From Streptomyces wedmorensis (lineage in GTDB: Bacteria; Actinomycetota; Actinomycetes; Streptomycetales; Streptomycetaceae), in NCBI RefSeq assembly GCF_000716445.1, contig NZ_JNWK01000034.1:1-64000 (forward strand): 64,000 bases of DNA. The letters run 5' to 3'. Both the position numbers and the translations under genes were made by a program. This document shows, piece by piece, positions 40,927-49,836 of this stretch (positions are counted from its first letter, which is position 1; each line of letters opens with the position of its first letter). A model generated the notes under the pieces. That model made no database searches. It was not told the origin of the DNA and worked only from the letters and a program-made list of their open reading frames with translations.

Positions 40927-41339
40927 GCGCGGCGGGGGGCGCCGGGCAGCGCCCCCCCGCAGTGCTCCGGACACGAGATTGCCGGTGAGGGAGAGGGGGA
41001 ATGTTTGTCGGAGCCGGTAGTGTTAACCTCAAGTCAGCACCCGGCGCCTTTGTGGCGCGGTGCTGAGTGTCCCCATCAGGGACCACCGATTCTTCCGGGA
41101 GCCTCCCCAACTGCCTGAGCAGTTTCGAGCACGCTCCGGAACCGGCACGACACCCCTCGCTCTTCCGCAGTGAGGGCCGAGCAGGGGGCGCTCGGGCCGG
41201 ACCCCAGCACGTTTTCTCTCCGCCGTACCCGGCGGGACCACCGCCCCGGACACGGTCCACCCAACACGGGACCGCTGCCGGACAGCACAACCGGTCGCCG
41301 AGCCAGATGGCCGACGTCCGCTCCAGGGAAGGACCCTTC
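40927..41339 (+). promoter_or_regulatory. Long rho leader with hairpin
   Basis: This 413-nt gap has no gene. TAGTGTTAACC near 41018-41028 looks like a promoter -10 region. Immediately after it, a bulged stem CAGCAC..GCGCC / GGCGC..GTGCTG folds at 41035-41065. A long leader suits the autogenous control known for rho genes. The remainder shows no clear motif. Confidence 0.55.
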
Positions 41340-43379
41340 GTGAGCGACACCACCGATCTGATGGGCGTGACTGCCGACAACAGTGTCGACACCGCCGCGC
41401 CCGCCGCAGGTGCTGCCACCGGCGGCACCGCACGGCGCCGCCGCTCCGGCACCGGCCTCGACGGCATGGTCCTGGCCGAGCTGCAGCAGGTCGCGTCCGG
41501 CCTCGGCATCAGGGGCACCGCGCGGATGCGCAAGAGCCAGCTGATCGAGGTCATCAAGGAGGCGCAGGCAGGCGGAGGCTCCGCCGCCCCCGCCAAGGCC
41601 GCGGACGCCGCCGAGACCAAGCCGAAGCGCCGTGCCACCTCCAAGGCCCGCACGGTCGAGGCCGCCGCCGAGGCCGTCGAGCCCAAGGCGGAGAAGGCCG
41701 AGAAGGCCGTCGCCCAGCAGCAGATCGACATTCCGGGGCAGCCGGCCTCCGAGGACCAGCCGGCCGGTGAGCGCCGCCGTCGCCGTGCCACCGCCCCCGC
41801 CGGTTCGCCGGAGGGCGAGGCCAAGGCCGAGGCAGCCCAGGTCGTCAAGACCGAGGTCCGCACCGAGACCAAGACCGACACGCAGTCCGAGGCCGCCGTG
41901 GACGGCGCCGAGGGCCGCGGTCGTCGTGACCGCGGGGAGCGCGGCGACCGCCGCGACCGCCGCGACCGTCAGCGCGACCGCGCCAAGGGCGACGACCAGC
42001 AGGGCGGTGGCCAGGGCGGCCAGCGCCAGCGTCAGGGCGGCCAGGGCCAGGGCCAGGGCCAGGGTCAGGGCCAGCAGGTCCAGGGCCAGGGCCAGCAGGG
42101 CGGCCAGCAGGCCGGTCCGCAGGACGACTACGACGACGAGGCCGGCGGTCGCCGCGGGCGTCGGGGCCGCTACCGCGACCGTCGTGGCCGTCGTGGCCGT
42201 GACGACTTCCAGGCCGGCGAGCCGCAGGTCGCGGACGACGACGTCCTGATCCCCGTCGCGGGCATCCTCGACATCCTCGACAACTACGCGTTCATCCGGA
42301 CCTCCGGCTACCTGCCCGGCCCGAACGACGTGTACGTCTCCCTCGCCCAGGTCCGCAAGAACGGCCTGCGCAAGGGCGACCACGTCACCGGCGCCGTGCG
42401 GCAGCCGAAGGAGGGCGAGCGCCGCGAGAAGTTCAACGCGCTGGTCCGCCTGGACTCCGCGAACGGCATGGCCGCCGACTCCGGCCGCGGCCGCCCGGAG
42501 TTCAACAAGCTGACCCCGCTCTACCCGCAGGACCGGCTCCGTCTGGAGACCGACCCGGGCGTGCTGACCACGCGGATCATCGACCTCGTGTCGCCGATCG
42601 GCAAGGGCCAGCGCGGTCTGATCGTGGCCCCGCCGAAGACCGGCAAGACCATGATCATGCAGGCGATCGCGAACGCGATCACGCACAACAACCCCGAGTG
42701 CCACCTGATGGTCGTCCTGGTCGACGAGCGTCCGGAAGAGGTCACCGACATGCAGCGGTCGGTCAAGGGCGAGGTCATCTCCTCGACCTTCGACCGTCCG
42801 GCCGAGGACCACACCACCGTCGCCGAGCTGGCCATCGAGCGCGCCAAGCGTCTCGTGGAGCTGGGTCACGACGTGGTCGTCCTGCTCGACTCGATCACCC
42901 GCCTGGGCCGCGCGTACAACCTCGCGGCGCCTGCCTCCGGCCGCATCCTGTCCGGTGGTGTCGACTCGACCGCGCTCTACCCGCCGAAGCGCTTCTTCGG
43001 TGCGGCGCGCAACATCGAGGACGGCGGCTCGCTGACCATCCTGGCCACCGCGCTGGTCGACACCGGCTCGCGGATGGACGAGGTGATCTTCGAGGAGTTC
43101 AAGGGCACCGGCAACATGGAGCTCAAGCTCGACCGGAAGCTCGCCGACAAGCGCATCTTCCCGGCGGTGGACGTCGACGCGTCCGGCACCCGCAAGGAGG
43201 AGATCCTGCTGGGCGCCGACGAGCTCGCCGTCACCTGGAAGCTGCGTCGTGTGCTGCACGCGCTCGACCAGCAGCAGGCGATCGAGCTGCTGCTCGACAA
43301 GATGAAGCAGACGAAGTCGAACGGGGAGTTCCTGCTCCAGATCCAGAAGACGACCCCCGGAGCGAGCAACAACGACTGA
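41340..43379 (+). CDS. rho: Transcription termination factor Rho with long Q/G/R-rich insertion
   Basis: The protein is 679 aa from the GTG at 41340. The N-terminal Rho_N helices ([21 protein letters not shown]) are followed by about 200 residues of Ala/Lys/Arg/Asp-rich and then Gln-Gly-rich low-complexity sequence (repeated GQGQGQ, RRDRRDR). Next come the RNA-binding CSD ([20 protein letters not shown]) and the ATPase domain with Walker [24 protein letters not shown] and the Q/R-loops ([27 protein letters not shown]). The insertion is characteristic of high-G+C actinobacterial Rho and probably binds RNA additionally. Confidence 0.94.
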   Translation: MSDTTDLMGVTADNSVDTAAPAAGAATGGTARRRRSGTGLDGMVLAELQQVASGLGIRGTARMRKSQLIEVIKEAQAGGGSAAPAKAADAAETKPKRRATSKARTVEAAAEAVEPKAEKAEKAVAQQQIDIPGQPASEDQPAGERRRRRATAPAGSPEGEAKAEAAQVVKTEVRTETKTDTQSEAAVDGAEGRGRRDRGERGDRRDRRDRQRDRAKGDDQQGGGQGGQRQRQGGQGQGQGQGQGQQVQGQGQQGGQQAGPQDDYDDEAGGRRGRRGRYRDRRGRRGRDDFQAGEPQVADDDVLIPVAGILDILDNYAFIRTSGYLPGPNDVYVSLAQVRKNGLRKGDHVTGAVRQPKEGERREKFNALVRLDSANGMAADSGRGRPEFNKLTPLYPQDRLRLETDPGVLTTRIIDLVSPIGKGQRGLIVAPPKTGKTMIMQAIANAITHNNPECHLMVVLVDERPEEVTDMQRSVKGEVISSTFDRPAEDHTTVAELAIERAKRLVELGHDVVVLLDSITRLGRAYNLAAPASGRILSGGVDSTALYPPKRFFGAARNIEDGGSLTILATALVDTGSRMDEVIFEEFKGTGNMELKLDRKLADKRIFPAVDVDASGTRKEEILLGADELAVTWKLRRVLHALDQQQAIELLLDKMKQTKSNGEFLLQIQKTTPGASNND

Positions 43380-43447
43380 CGCGAGAGCTGCGTCACACGA
43401 CGACACCCGGGCCCCGCGTCCGTAACCCCGTCGTGACCTGCGTAAAC

Positions 43448-43484
43448 CACCGCGCCCACCGTGCCCCGCACGGTGGGCGCGGTG
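43448..43484 (+). terminator. 17-bp perfect hairpin after rho
   Basis: 43448-43464 pairs perfectly with 43468-43484 around a CCC loop. It lies about 70 bp behind the rho stop, with no T-run. It is probably the rho transcript terminator. Confidence 0.75.
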
Positions 43485-43574
43485 CGTCGCTCATCGAAAC
43501 CTCACAGGGAGCCGTGCAACCCTTTCGGGTGCTGCGCCGTCACAGAAGGTGAAGCGAGGGCCCGAGGGGAGACG

Positions 43575-44666
43575 ATGACCGAGACGAACGACAGCGGCCG
43601 CGTACGCGGCGGCGGCGGCCGACGCCGCAAGCCGGCCGCCAAGCGCCGCAAGGCGCCGATCCTGATAGCCGGGGCCGCCGTGGTCCTCGTGCTCGGCGGC
43701 GCCGGTCTCGGTTACGCGTACCTCAAGCTCGACGGCAACATCCAGGGCGTCGACATCAGCGCCCAGCTGGGCGCCGAACGCCCCGAGAACGTCGACAACG
43801 GCTCCATGGACATCCTCGTCCTCGGCTCCGACTCCCGCTCCGGCGACAACGCCGCCTACGGCAAGGACGAGGGCGGCGCCCGCTCCGACACCGCGATGGT
43901 CGTCCACGTCTACGAGGGCCACAAGAAGGCGAGCGTCGTCTCCATACCCCGCGACACCCTCGTCGACCGCCCGGCGTGCACCGACGGCCAGGGCGGCACC
44001 GCCGCCGGCGAGCGGCGGGCCATGTTCAACACCGCGTACGAGGTCGGCGGCCCCGCCTGCGCCGTCAAGACCGTCGAGGCGATGTCCGGCATCCGCATGG
44101 ACCACTACATCGAGGTCGACTTCACCGGCTTCAGGAAGCTCATCGACGAACTCGGCGGCGTGGAGATCACCACCACGCAGGCCATCAAGGACGACAAGAG
44201 CCACCTCGACCTCGCCCCCGGCACCCACACCCTCGACGGCGAGCAGTCCCTCGGCCTCGTCCGCACCCGCAAGAGCGTCGGCGACGGCAGCGACCTCGGC
44301 CGCATCCAGCTCCAGCAGGCCTTCATGAAGGCCTTCATCGACCAGGTCAAGGACGTCGGGGTGTTCACCAACCCGGCGAAGCTCCTCGACCTCGCCGACG
44401 CCGCCACCAAGGCCATCACCCCGGACTCCGAACTCGATTCCGTGCAGGAGCTGATGGGCTTCGCCAAGGGCCTCTCCGGCATCGGCGCCCAGAACGTCCA
44501 CATGATCACCCTGCCCGTCGAGTACGACCCCCGGGACCCCAACCGCGTGGTCCCGCTGGAGGCCGAGTCCCGGCAGGTCTGGACGGCGCTCAAGGGCGAC
44601 CTGCCGATCCCCGCGTCGGCGACGAAGGACGCCGCCACCGGCAAGGCCGACGGGGTCGTGAAGTAA
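43575..44666 (+). CDS. LytR-CpsA-Psr (LCP) family wall-polymer ligase
   Basis: The protein is 363 aa from the ATG at 43575. A basic cytoplasmic N-terminus is followed by one membrane helix ([21 protein letters not shown]) and an extracellular LCP domain. The domain has [28 protein letters not shown] and the lipid-phosphate-binding Arg region [11 protein letters not shown] enzymes attach undecaprenyl-linked secondary polymers such as teichoic-acid-type chains to peptidoglycan. The nearby wecA-like gene makes such a lipid-linked precursor. Confidence 0.88.
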   Translation: MTETNDSGRVRGGGGRRRKPAAKRRKAPILIAGAAVVLVLGGAGLGYAYLKLDGNIQGVDISAQLGAERPENVDNGSMDILVLGSDSRSGDNAAYGKDEGGARSDTAMVVHVYEGHKKASVVSIPRDTLVDRPACTDGQGGTAAGERRAMFNTAYEVGGPACAVKTVEAMSGIRMDHYIEVDFTGFRKLIDELGGVEITTTQAIKDDKSHLDLAPGTHTLDGEQSLGLVRTRKSVGDGSDLGRIQLQQAFMKAFIDQVKDVGVFTNPAKLLDLADAATKAITPDSELDSVQELMGFAKGLSGIGAQNVHMITLPVEYDPRDPNRVVPLEAESRQVWTALKGDLPIPASATKDAATGKADGVVK

Positions 44667-44800
44667 CCCGGGAATACCTCCGGACCGACCCCCGTTTTGG
44701 GAGATACGGCCGGTCCTGGCAGACTGGTACGTCGGCCCCGGTTCACGCTTGCCGCAACCCGCGACGGCGACCCGGAGCCCTCCCGAAACTAGGAGACACC

Positions 44801-45022
44801 TTGAAGCGCGAGATCCACCCCGAGTACGTCGAGACCCAGGTCAGCTGCACCTGTGGCGCGTCGTTCACCACCCGTAGCACCCTGACCGAGGGCACCATCC
44901 GTGCCGAGGTCTGCTCCGAGTGCCACCCGTTCTACACGGGCAAGCAGAAGATCCTCGACACCGGCGGCCGCGTCGCCCGCTTCGAGGCCCGCTTCGGCAA
45001 GGCCGCCGGCTCCGCCAAGTAG
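44801..45022 (+). CDS. rpmE: 50S ribosomal protein L31
   Basis: The protein is 73 aa from the TTG at 44801 (AGGAG upstream), starting [10 protein letters not shown]. Cys pairs in SCTCG and CSECHPF show that this is the zinc-binding (C+) form of L31, with the usual [12 protein letters not shown] end. A zinc-free paralogue normally exists elsewhere in Streptomyces. Confidence 0.95.
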   Translation: MKREIHPEYVETQVSCTCGASFTTRSTLTEGTIRAEVCSECHPFYTGKQKILDTGGRVARFEARFGKAAGSAK

Positions 45023-45115
45023 CGAGCCCCTGCGCCGGTCCACGGTCGCCCCGCGCGGGTGGCCGGGACCGGCGCTTTGCCGTCCCGTAGAACTGACGAA
45101 AACCAGGAGCCCCCG

Positions 45116-46192
45116 ATGTTCGAGGCGGTCGAGGAACTGGTCGGCGAGCACGCCGACCTGGAGACGAAGCTCGCGGACCCCTCGGTCCACGCCGACCAGG
45201 CGAACGCGCGCAAGCTGAACAAGCGCTACGCCGAGCTGACCCCGATCGTCGCCACCTACCGGGCCTGGAAGCAGACCGGTGACGACATCGAGACGGCCCG
45301 CGAGTTCGCCCACGACGACCCGGACTTCGCCGCCGAGGTCAAGCAGCTGGAGAAGGACCGCGAGGAGCTCACCGACAAGCTCCGCCTGCTCCTCGTCCCG
45401 CGCGACCCGAGCGACGACAAGGACGTCATCCTGGAGATCAAGGCCGGCGCCGGTGGCGACGAGTCCGCGCTCTTCGCCGGCGACCTGCTCCGCATGTACC
45501 TCCGGTACGCCGAGCGCGTCGGCTGGAAGACCGAGATCATCGACGCCACCGAGTCCGAGCTCGGCGGCTACAAGGACGTCCAGGTCGCCGTGAAGACCAA
45601 GGGCGGCAACGGCGCCACCGAGCCCGGCCAGGGCGTGTGGGCCCGCCTCAAGTACGAGGGCGGGGTGCACCGCGTGCAGCGCGTGCCCGCCACCGAGTCC
45701 GCCGGCCGCATCCACACCTCCGCCGCCGGCGTGCTCGTCACGCCCGAGGCCGAGGAGGTCGAGGTCGAGGTGCACGCCAACGACCTGCGCATCGACGTCT
45801 ACCGTTCGTCGGGCCCCGGCGGCCAGTCCGTCAACACCACCGACTCCGCCGTCCGCATCACCCACCTGCCGACCGGCATCGTCGCCTCCTGCCAGAACGA
45901 GAAGAGCCAGCTCCAGAACAAGGAGCAGGCCATGCGCATCCTGCGCTCGCGGCTGCTCGCCGCCGCCCAGGAGGAGGCCGAGTCGAAGGCCGCCGACGCC
46001 CGCCGCAGCCAGGTCCGCACGGTCGACCGGTCCGAGAAGATCCGCACGTACAACTTCCCGGAGAACCGGATCTCGGACCACCGCGTCGGTTTCAAGGCGT
46101 ACAACCTGGACCAGGTCCTCGACGGCGACCTGGACTCCATGATCCAGGCCTGCGTCGACGCCGACTCCGCCGCCAAGCTCGCCGCGGCGTAA
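45116..46192 (+). CDS. prfA: Peptide chain release factor 1
   Basis: The protein is 358 aa. The ATG at 45116 has AGGAGC upstream. A coiled N-terminal domain is followed by the stop-codon reading motif in [14 protein letters not shown] (PAT) and the catalytic GGQ loop ([15 protein letters not shown]), with the C-terminal NQIL-like [11 protein letters not shown]. It recognises UAA and UAG. The methyltransferase for its GGQ glutamine, prmC, follows directly. Confidence 0.95.
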   Translation: MFEAVEELVGEHADLETKLADPSVHADQANARKLNKRYAELTPIVATYRAWKQTGDDIETAREFAHDDPDFAAEVKQLEKDREELTDKLRLLLVPRDPSDDKDVILEIKAGAGGDESALFAGDLLRMYLRYAERVGWKTEIIDATESELGGYKDVQVAVKTKGGNGATEPGQGVWARLKYEGGVHRVQRVPATESAGRIHTSAAGVLVTPEAEEVEVEVHANDLRIDVYRSSGPGGQSVNTTDSAVRITHLPTGIVASCQNEKSQLQNKEQAMRILRSRLLAAAQEEAESKAADARRSQVRTVDRSEKIRTYNFPENRISDHRVGFKAYNLDQVLDGDLDSMIQACVDADSAAKLAAA

Positions 46193-46230
46193 GTTCCGTA
46201 AGCCCCACCCCCGCACCACGGAGGACCAGC

Positions 46231-47076
46231 GTGAACCTGCTGCTTGCCGAGGTGGCCCAGGCCACCCAGCGGCTGGCCGACGCCGGCGTTCCCTCACCGC
46301 GTTTCGACGCCGAGGAGCTCGCCGCGTTCGTGCACGGCGTCAAGCGGGGGGAGCTGCACAACGTCAAGGACGCGGACTTCGACGCCCGCTACTGGGAGGC
46401 GGTCGCCCGCCGCGAGGCCCGCGAACCGCTCCAGCACATCACCGGCCGGGCGTTCTTCCGCTACCTGGAGCTCCAGGTGGGCCCCGGCGTCTTCGTGCCC
46501 CGCCCCGAGACCGAGTCGGTCGTCGGCTGGGCCATAGACGCCGTACGCGCCATGGACGTCGTCGAACCGCTCATCGTCGACCTGTGCACCGGCTCCGGCG
46601 CGATCGCCCTCGCCATGGCCCAGGAGGTGCCGCGCTCGCGGGTGCACGCCGTCGAGCTCTCCGACGACGCCCTCGTCTGGACCCGCAAGAACGCCGAGGG
46701 CTCCCGCGTCACCGTCCACCAGGGCGACGCGCTCGGCGCCCTCCCGGACCTGGACGGCCAGGTCGACCTGGTCATCTCCAACCCGCCGTACATCCCGCTC
46801 ACCGAGTGGGAGTACGTGGCACCCGAGGCCCGCGACCACGACCCGGAGATGGCCCTCTTCTCCGGCGAGGACGGCCTCGACACCATCCGCGGCATCGAGC
46901 GCACCGCCCACCGGCTGCTGCGCCCCGGTGGCCTCGTCGTCATCGAGCACGCGGACACCCAGGGCGGGCAGGTGCCGTGGATCTTCAACGAAGAGGCCGG
47001 CTGGGCCGACGCCGCCGACCACCCGGACCTGAACAACCGGCCGCGCTTCGCGACCGCCCGCAAGGCAATGCCATGA
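46231..47076 (+). CDS. prmC: Release factor glutamine methyltransferase
   Basis: The protein is 281 aa from the GTG at 46231 (GGAGGA upstream). The N-terminal helical domain (HITGRAFFRYLEL, VPRPETE) is followed by a SAM-binding fold with DLCTGSGAIALA and the active-site NPPY in VISNPPYIPL. It methylates the GGQ Gln of release factors, and prfA lies immediately upstream. Confidence 0.93.
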   Translation: MNLLLAEVAQATQRLADAGVPSPRFDAEELAAFVHGVKRGELHNVKDADFDARYWEAVARREAREPLQHITGRAFFRYLELQVGPGVFVPRPETESVVGWAIDAVRAMDVVEPLIVDLCTGSGAIALAMAQEVPRSRVHAVELSDDALVWTRKNAEGSRVTVHQGDALGALPDLDGQVDLVISNPPYIPLTEWEYVAPEARDHDPEMALFSGEDGLDTIRGIERTAHRLLRPGGLVVIEHADTQGGQVPWIFNEEAGWADAADHPDLNNRPRFATARKAMP

Positions 47077-47111
47077 CCAAGCAGCACGCGAACGAGGAGG
47101 CCGGGAACTGA
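47073..47111 (+). CDS. Possible 12-codon minicistron between prmC and tsaC
   Basis: The ATG overlaps the prmC stop (ATGA) and the frame ends in a TGA that overlaps the tsaC ATG (TGATG). The intervening codons include the GAGGAGG-type sequence used as tsaC ribosome-binding site. It may couple translation of the two genes, or be fortuitous. Confidence 0.3.
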   Translation: MTKQHANEEAGN

Positions 47112-47758
47112 TGGCACGGCGATACGACTGCAACGAGGCGACCGACCGCGTGACCGGTCTGCGCGAAGCCGCGTCCGCCGTCCGCCGGGGCGAGCTGGTC
47201 GTGCTGCCCACCGACACCGTGTACGGGATCGGGGCGGACGCCTTCAGCAGCGAGGCCGTCGCGGACCTGCTCGCCGCCAAGGGCCGGGGCCGCAACATGC
47301 CCACGCCCGTGCTCATCGGCTCCCCGAACACCCTCCACGGCCTGGTCACCGACTTCTCCGAGCAGGCCTGGGAACTCGTCGACGCCTTCTGGCCGGGCGC
47401 GCTCACCCTCGTCGCCAAGCACCAGCCGTCCCTCCAGTGGGACCTCGGCGACACCCGCGGGACCGTCGCCATCCGCATGCCGCTGCACCCGGTCGCCATC
47501 GAGCTGCTCACCGAGGTCGGCCCCATGGCCGTCTCCTCGGCCAACCTCACCGGCCACCCGTCCCCCGAGGACTGCGACGCGGCCCAGCAGATGCTCGGCG
47601 ACTCCGTCTCCGTCTACCTCGACGGCGGCAAGACGCCCGGCATCGTCCCCTCGTCCATCGTCGACGTCACGGGCAAGGTGCCGGTGCTGCTGCGCGAGGG
47701 CGCACTGTCCCCGGAGGAGCTCCGGAAGGTCGTACCCGACCTCGAGGTGGCCAGTTGA
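47111..47758 (+). CDS. tsaC: L-threonylcarbamoyladenylate synthase (TsaC/Sua5 family)
   Basis: The protein is 215 aa. It is a YrdC-type fold with the PTDTVYGIG loop, KGRGRNMPTPVLI, the FWPGALTLV motif and SSANLTGHPS. It makes threonylcarbamoyl-AMP from threonine, bicarbonate and ATP for the t6A37 modification of ANN-decoding tRNAs. It is the short TsaC-like type without a full Sua5 C-domain. The stop overlaps the TTG of the phosphatase-like gene. Confidence 0.9.
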   Translation: MARRYDCNEATDRVTGLREAASAVRRGELVVLPTDTVYGIGADAFSSEAVADLLAAKGRGRNMPTPVLIGSPNTLHGLVTDFSEQAWELVDAFWPGALTLVAKHQPSLQWDLGDTRGTVAIRMPLHPVAIELLTEVGPMAVSSANLTGHPSPEDCDAAQQMLGDSVSVYLDGGKTPGIVPSSIVDVTGKVPVLLREGALSPEELRKVVPDLEVAS

Positions 47759-48402
47759 CCGCCCCTGAGGGGCGTGGCATAGCGGGGTTCGACGACAGCA
47801 GCACCTTCCGCATCCTCCACGTCAGCACCGGCAACGTCTGCCGCTCGCCGATCACCGAGCGGCTGACCCGCCACGCCCTGAGCGACCGCCTCGGCGATCC
47901 CCTCGGCGGCGGCCTGATAGTGGAGAGCGCCGGCACCTGGGGCCACGAGGGCGCCCCCATGGAGGCCAACGCCGAGCTGGTCCTCGCCGACTTCGGCGCC
48001 GACTACAGCGGCTTCGTGGGACGCGAGCTCCTCGACGAGCACGTCATCCGCGCCGACCTCGTCCTCACGGCGACCCGCGACCACCGGGCCCAGGTCATCT
48101 CCATGGGCCACTCGGCCGGACTGCGCACCTTCACCCTGAAGGAGTTCACCCGCCTGGTCCGCGCCATCGACCCGGCCACCCTGCCGGACGCCCACGACGA
48201 GGGCATGGTCGAACGCGCCAGGGCCCTGGTCCGCGCCGCCGCGGCTCTACGCGGGTGGCTCCTGGCCCCCTCCGTCGACGCCGACGAGGTCAACGACCCC
48301 TACGGCGCCCCCATCACCTTCTTCCGCTCCATCGGCGACGAGATCAACCAGGCCCTCGACCCGGTCGTCACGGCCCTCACCGGAGTCTCGGCGAAGCGCT
48401 GA
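47755..48402 (+). CDS. Low-molecular-weight protein tyrosine phosphatase homologue with Ser at catalytic Cys
   Basis: The protein is 215 aa from the TTG at 47755, overlapping the tsaC stop. The P-loop reads HVSTGNVCRSP where active enzymes have C-x-G-N-x-CRS. The first Cys, the nucleophile, is Ser here, while the Arg and second Cys are kept. The fold continues with ESAGTWGHEGAP and the acid-loop equivalent near DPATLPDAHDEG. It is probably a phosphate-binding pseudo-phosphatase, or uses a different chemistry. It is longer than typical PTPs (about 160 aa) by an extended C-terminus. Confidence 0.82.
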   Translation: MTAPEGRGIAGFDDSSTFRILHVSTGNVCRSPITERLTRHALSDRLGDPLGGGLIVESAGTWGHEGAPMEANAELVLADFGADYSGFVGRELLDEHVIRADLVLTATRDHRAQVISMGHSAGLRTFTLKEFTRLVRAIDPATLPDAHDEGMVERARALVRAAAALRGWLLAPSVDADEVNDPYGAPITFFRSIGDEINQALDPVVTALTGVSAKR

Positions 48403-48481
48403 GGGCGCGGGCTTCGACGGGCGGGGCGGGGTGGGGGTGCCTACATTGGTGCTGACACCCCTGCACCGTCCGGAGTCAGCC

Positions 48482-49729
48482 ATGTCCGTCACCGCGCCCC
48501 CCGATGAGGATCTCGACGTCCTGCGCCGGCAGGACCCGGAGATCGCCGACGTGCTGCTGGGGGAGGTGCGGCGGCAGGCGGACAGTCTGCAGCTGATCGC
48601 GGCGGAGAACTTCACGTCGCCGGCGGTGCTGGCGGCGCTGGGGTCGCCGCTCGCCAACAAGTACGCCGAGGGGTATCCGGGGGCCCGTCACCACGGCGGC
48701 TGCGAGTACGTCGACGCGGCGGAGCGGATCGCCGTGGAACGGGCCACCGCGCTCTTCGGAGCCGACCACGCGAACGTCCAGGCCCACTCGGGCTCCTCGG
48801 CCGTCCTGGCGGCGTACGCGGCCCTCCTGAGGCCCGGTGACACGGTCCTGGCGATGGGGCTCGACCACGGCGGGCACCTCACGCACGGTTCGCCCGCCAA
48901 CTTCTCCGGCCGCTGGTTCGACTTCGTGCCGTACGGCGTCGACGCCGAGACCGGGCTCGTCGACTACGAGCAGGTCGCCGCGCTCGCCCGCCACCACCGC
49001 CCCAAGGCGATCGTCTGCGGCTCGATCTCGTACCCCCGCCACCTCGACTACGAGGTCTTCCGCGAGATCGCCGACGAGGTCGGCGCCTACCTCATCGCCG
49101 ACGCGGCGCACCCGATCGGCCTGGTCGCCGGGGGAGCGGCCCCCAGCCCCGTCCCGTACGCCGACGTCGTCTGCGCGACCACCCACAAGGTGCTGCGCGG
49201 CCCGCGCGGCGGCCTGATCCTGTGCGGGGAGGAGCTGGCGGGGCGGATCGACCGCGCGGTGTTCCCGTTCACCCAGGGCGGCGCCCAGATGCACACGATC
49301 GCGGCGAAGGCGGTGGCCTTCGGCGAGGCGTCCACCCCGGCGTTCACCGCGTACGCCCATCAGGTGGTGGAACACGCGAAGGTGCTCGCCGCCGCGCTCG
49401 CCGCCGAGGGCTTCGCGCTGACGACCGGCGGCACGGACACCCACCTGATCACCGCCGACCCCTCCCCGCTCGGCATCGACGGACGCACGGCCCGGGCCCG
49501 GCTCGCCGCCGCCGGCATGGTGCTCGACACCTGTGCCCTGCCCTACGGCGAGGGCCGCGGGATCCGGCTCGGCACGGCCGCCGTCACCACGCAGGGGATG
49601 GGCGCCCCGGAGATGGCCAGGATCGCCGCGCTGTTCACCGTGGCCCTGCGGGATGACGCCGCGGAGACGGCCAGGGTACGGGCGGAAGTACGTGAGCTGA
49701 CCGGCCGATTTCCCCCGTATGGACGCTGA
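48482..49729 (+). CDS. Serine hydroxymethyltransferase-like PLP enzyme (GlyA paralogue)
   Basis: The protein is 415 aa from the ATG at 48482. The SHMT fold is clear: LIAAENFTSPAVL, NKYAEGYPGARHHGG, PLP Lys in ATTHKVLRGPRGG and GGTDTHLI. The usual RYYGG tyrosine pair is replaced by RHHGG. Normal SHMT interconverts serine and glycine with tetrahydrofolate. The Tyr pair contributes to PLP and substrate handling, so this paralogue may differ in activity. It stands in the conserved Streptomyces position between the phosphatase homologue and wecA. Confidence 0.85.
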   Translation: MSVTAPPDEDLDVLRRQDPEIADVLLGEVRRQADSLQLIAAENFTSPAVLAALGSPLANKYAEGYPGARHHGGCEYVDAAERIAVERATALFGADHANVQAHSGSSAVLAAYAALLRPGDTVLAMGLDHGGHLTHGSPANFSGRWFDFVPYGVDAETGLVDYEQVAALARHHRPKAIVCGSISYPRHLDYEVFREIADEVGAYLIADAAHPIGLVAGGAAPSPVPYADVVCATTHKVLRGPRGGLILCGEELAGRIDRAVFPFTQGGAQMHTIAAKAVAFGEASTPAFTAYAHQVVEHAKVLAAALAAEGFALTTGGTDTHLITADPSPLGIDGRTARARLAAAGMVLDTCALPYGEGRGIRLGTAAVTTQGMGAPEMARIAALFTVALRDDAAETARVRAEVRELTGRFPPYGR

Positions 49730-49836
49730 CCGGGGGCCGTCCGCAACCGTTCGGGTGGCCCCGATGTCTCAGACCACATGGACGGCACGGCTAGGGTGTG
49801 GGGCTGAGATGGCCAGCGATTCCTGTGGGGCAGCCC

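Noticed and set aside
42030..42120. Short repeats inside rho as CRISPR or iterons
   Set aside because: They encode the Gln-Gly-rich segment in frame and are simple coding repeats.
41076..43406. A 776-residue open frame antisense to rho
   Set aside because: Its composition (Leu/Ala/Gly/Asp runs mirroring the rho codons) and lack of any domain mark it as a shadow of high-G+C coding DNA. Rho itself has every expected motif.
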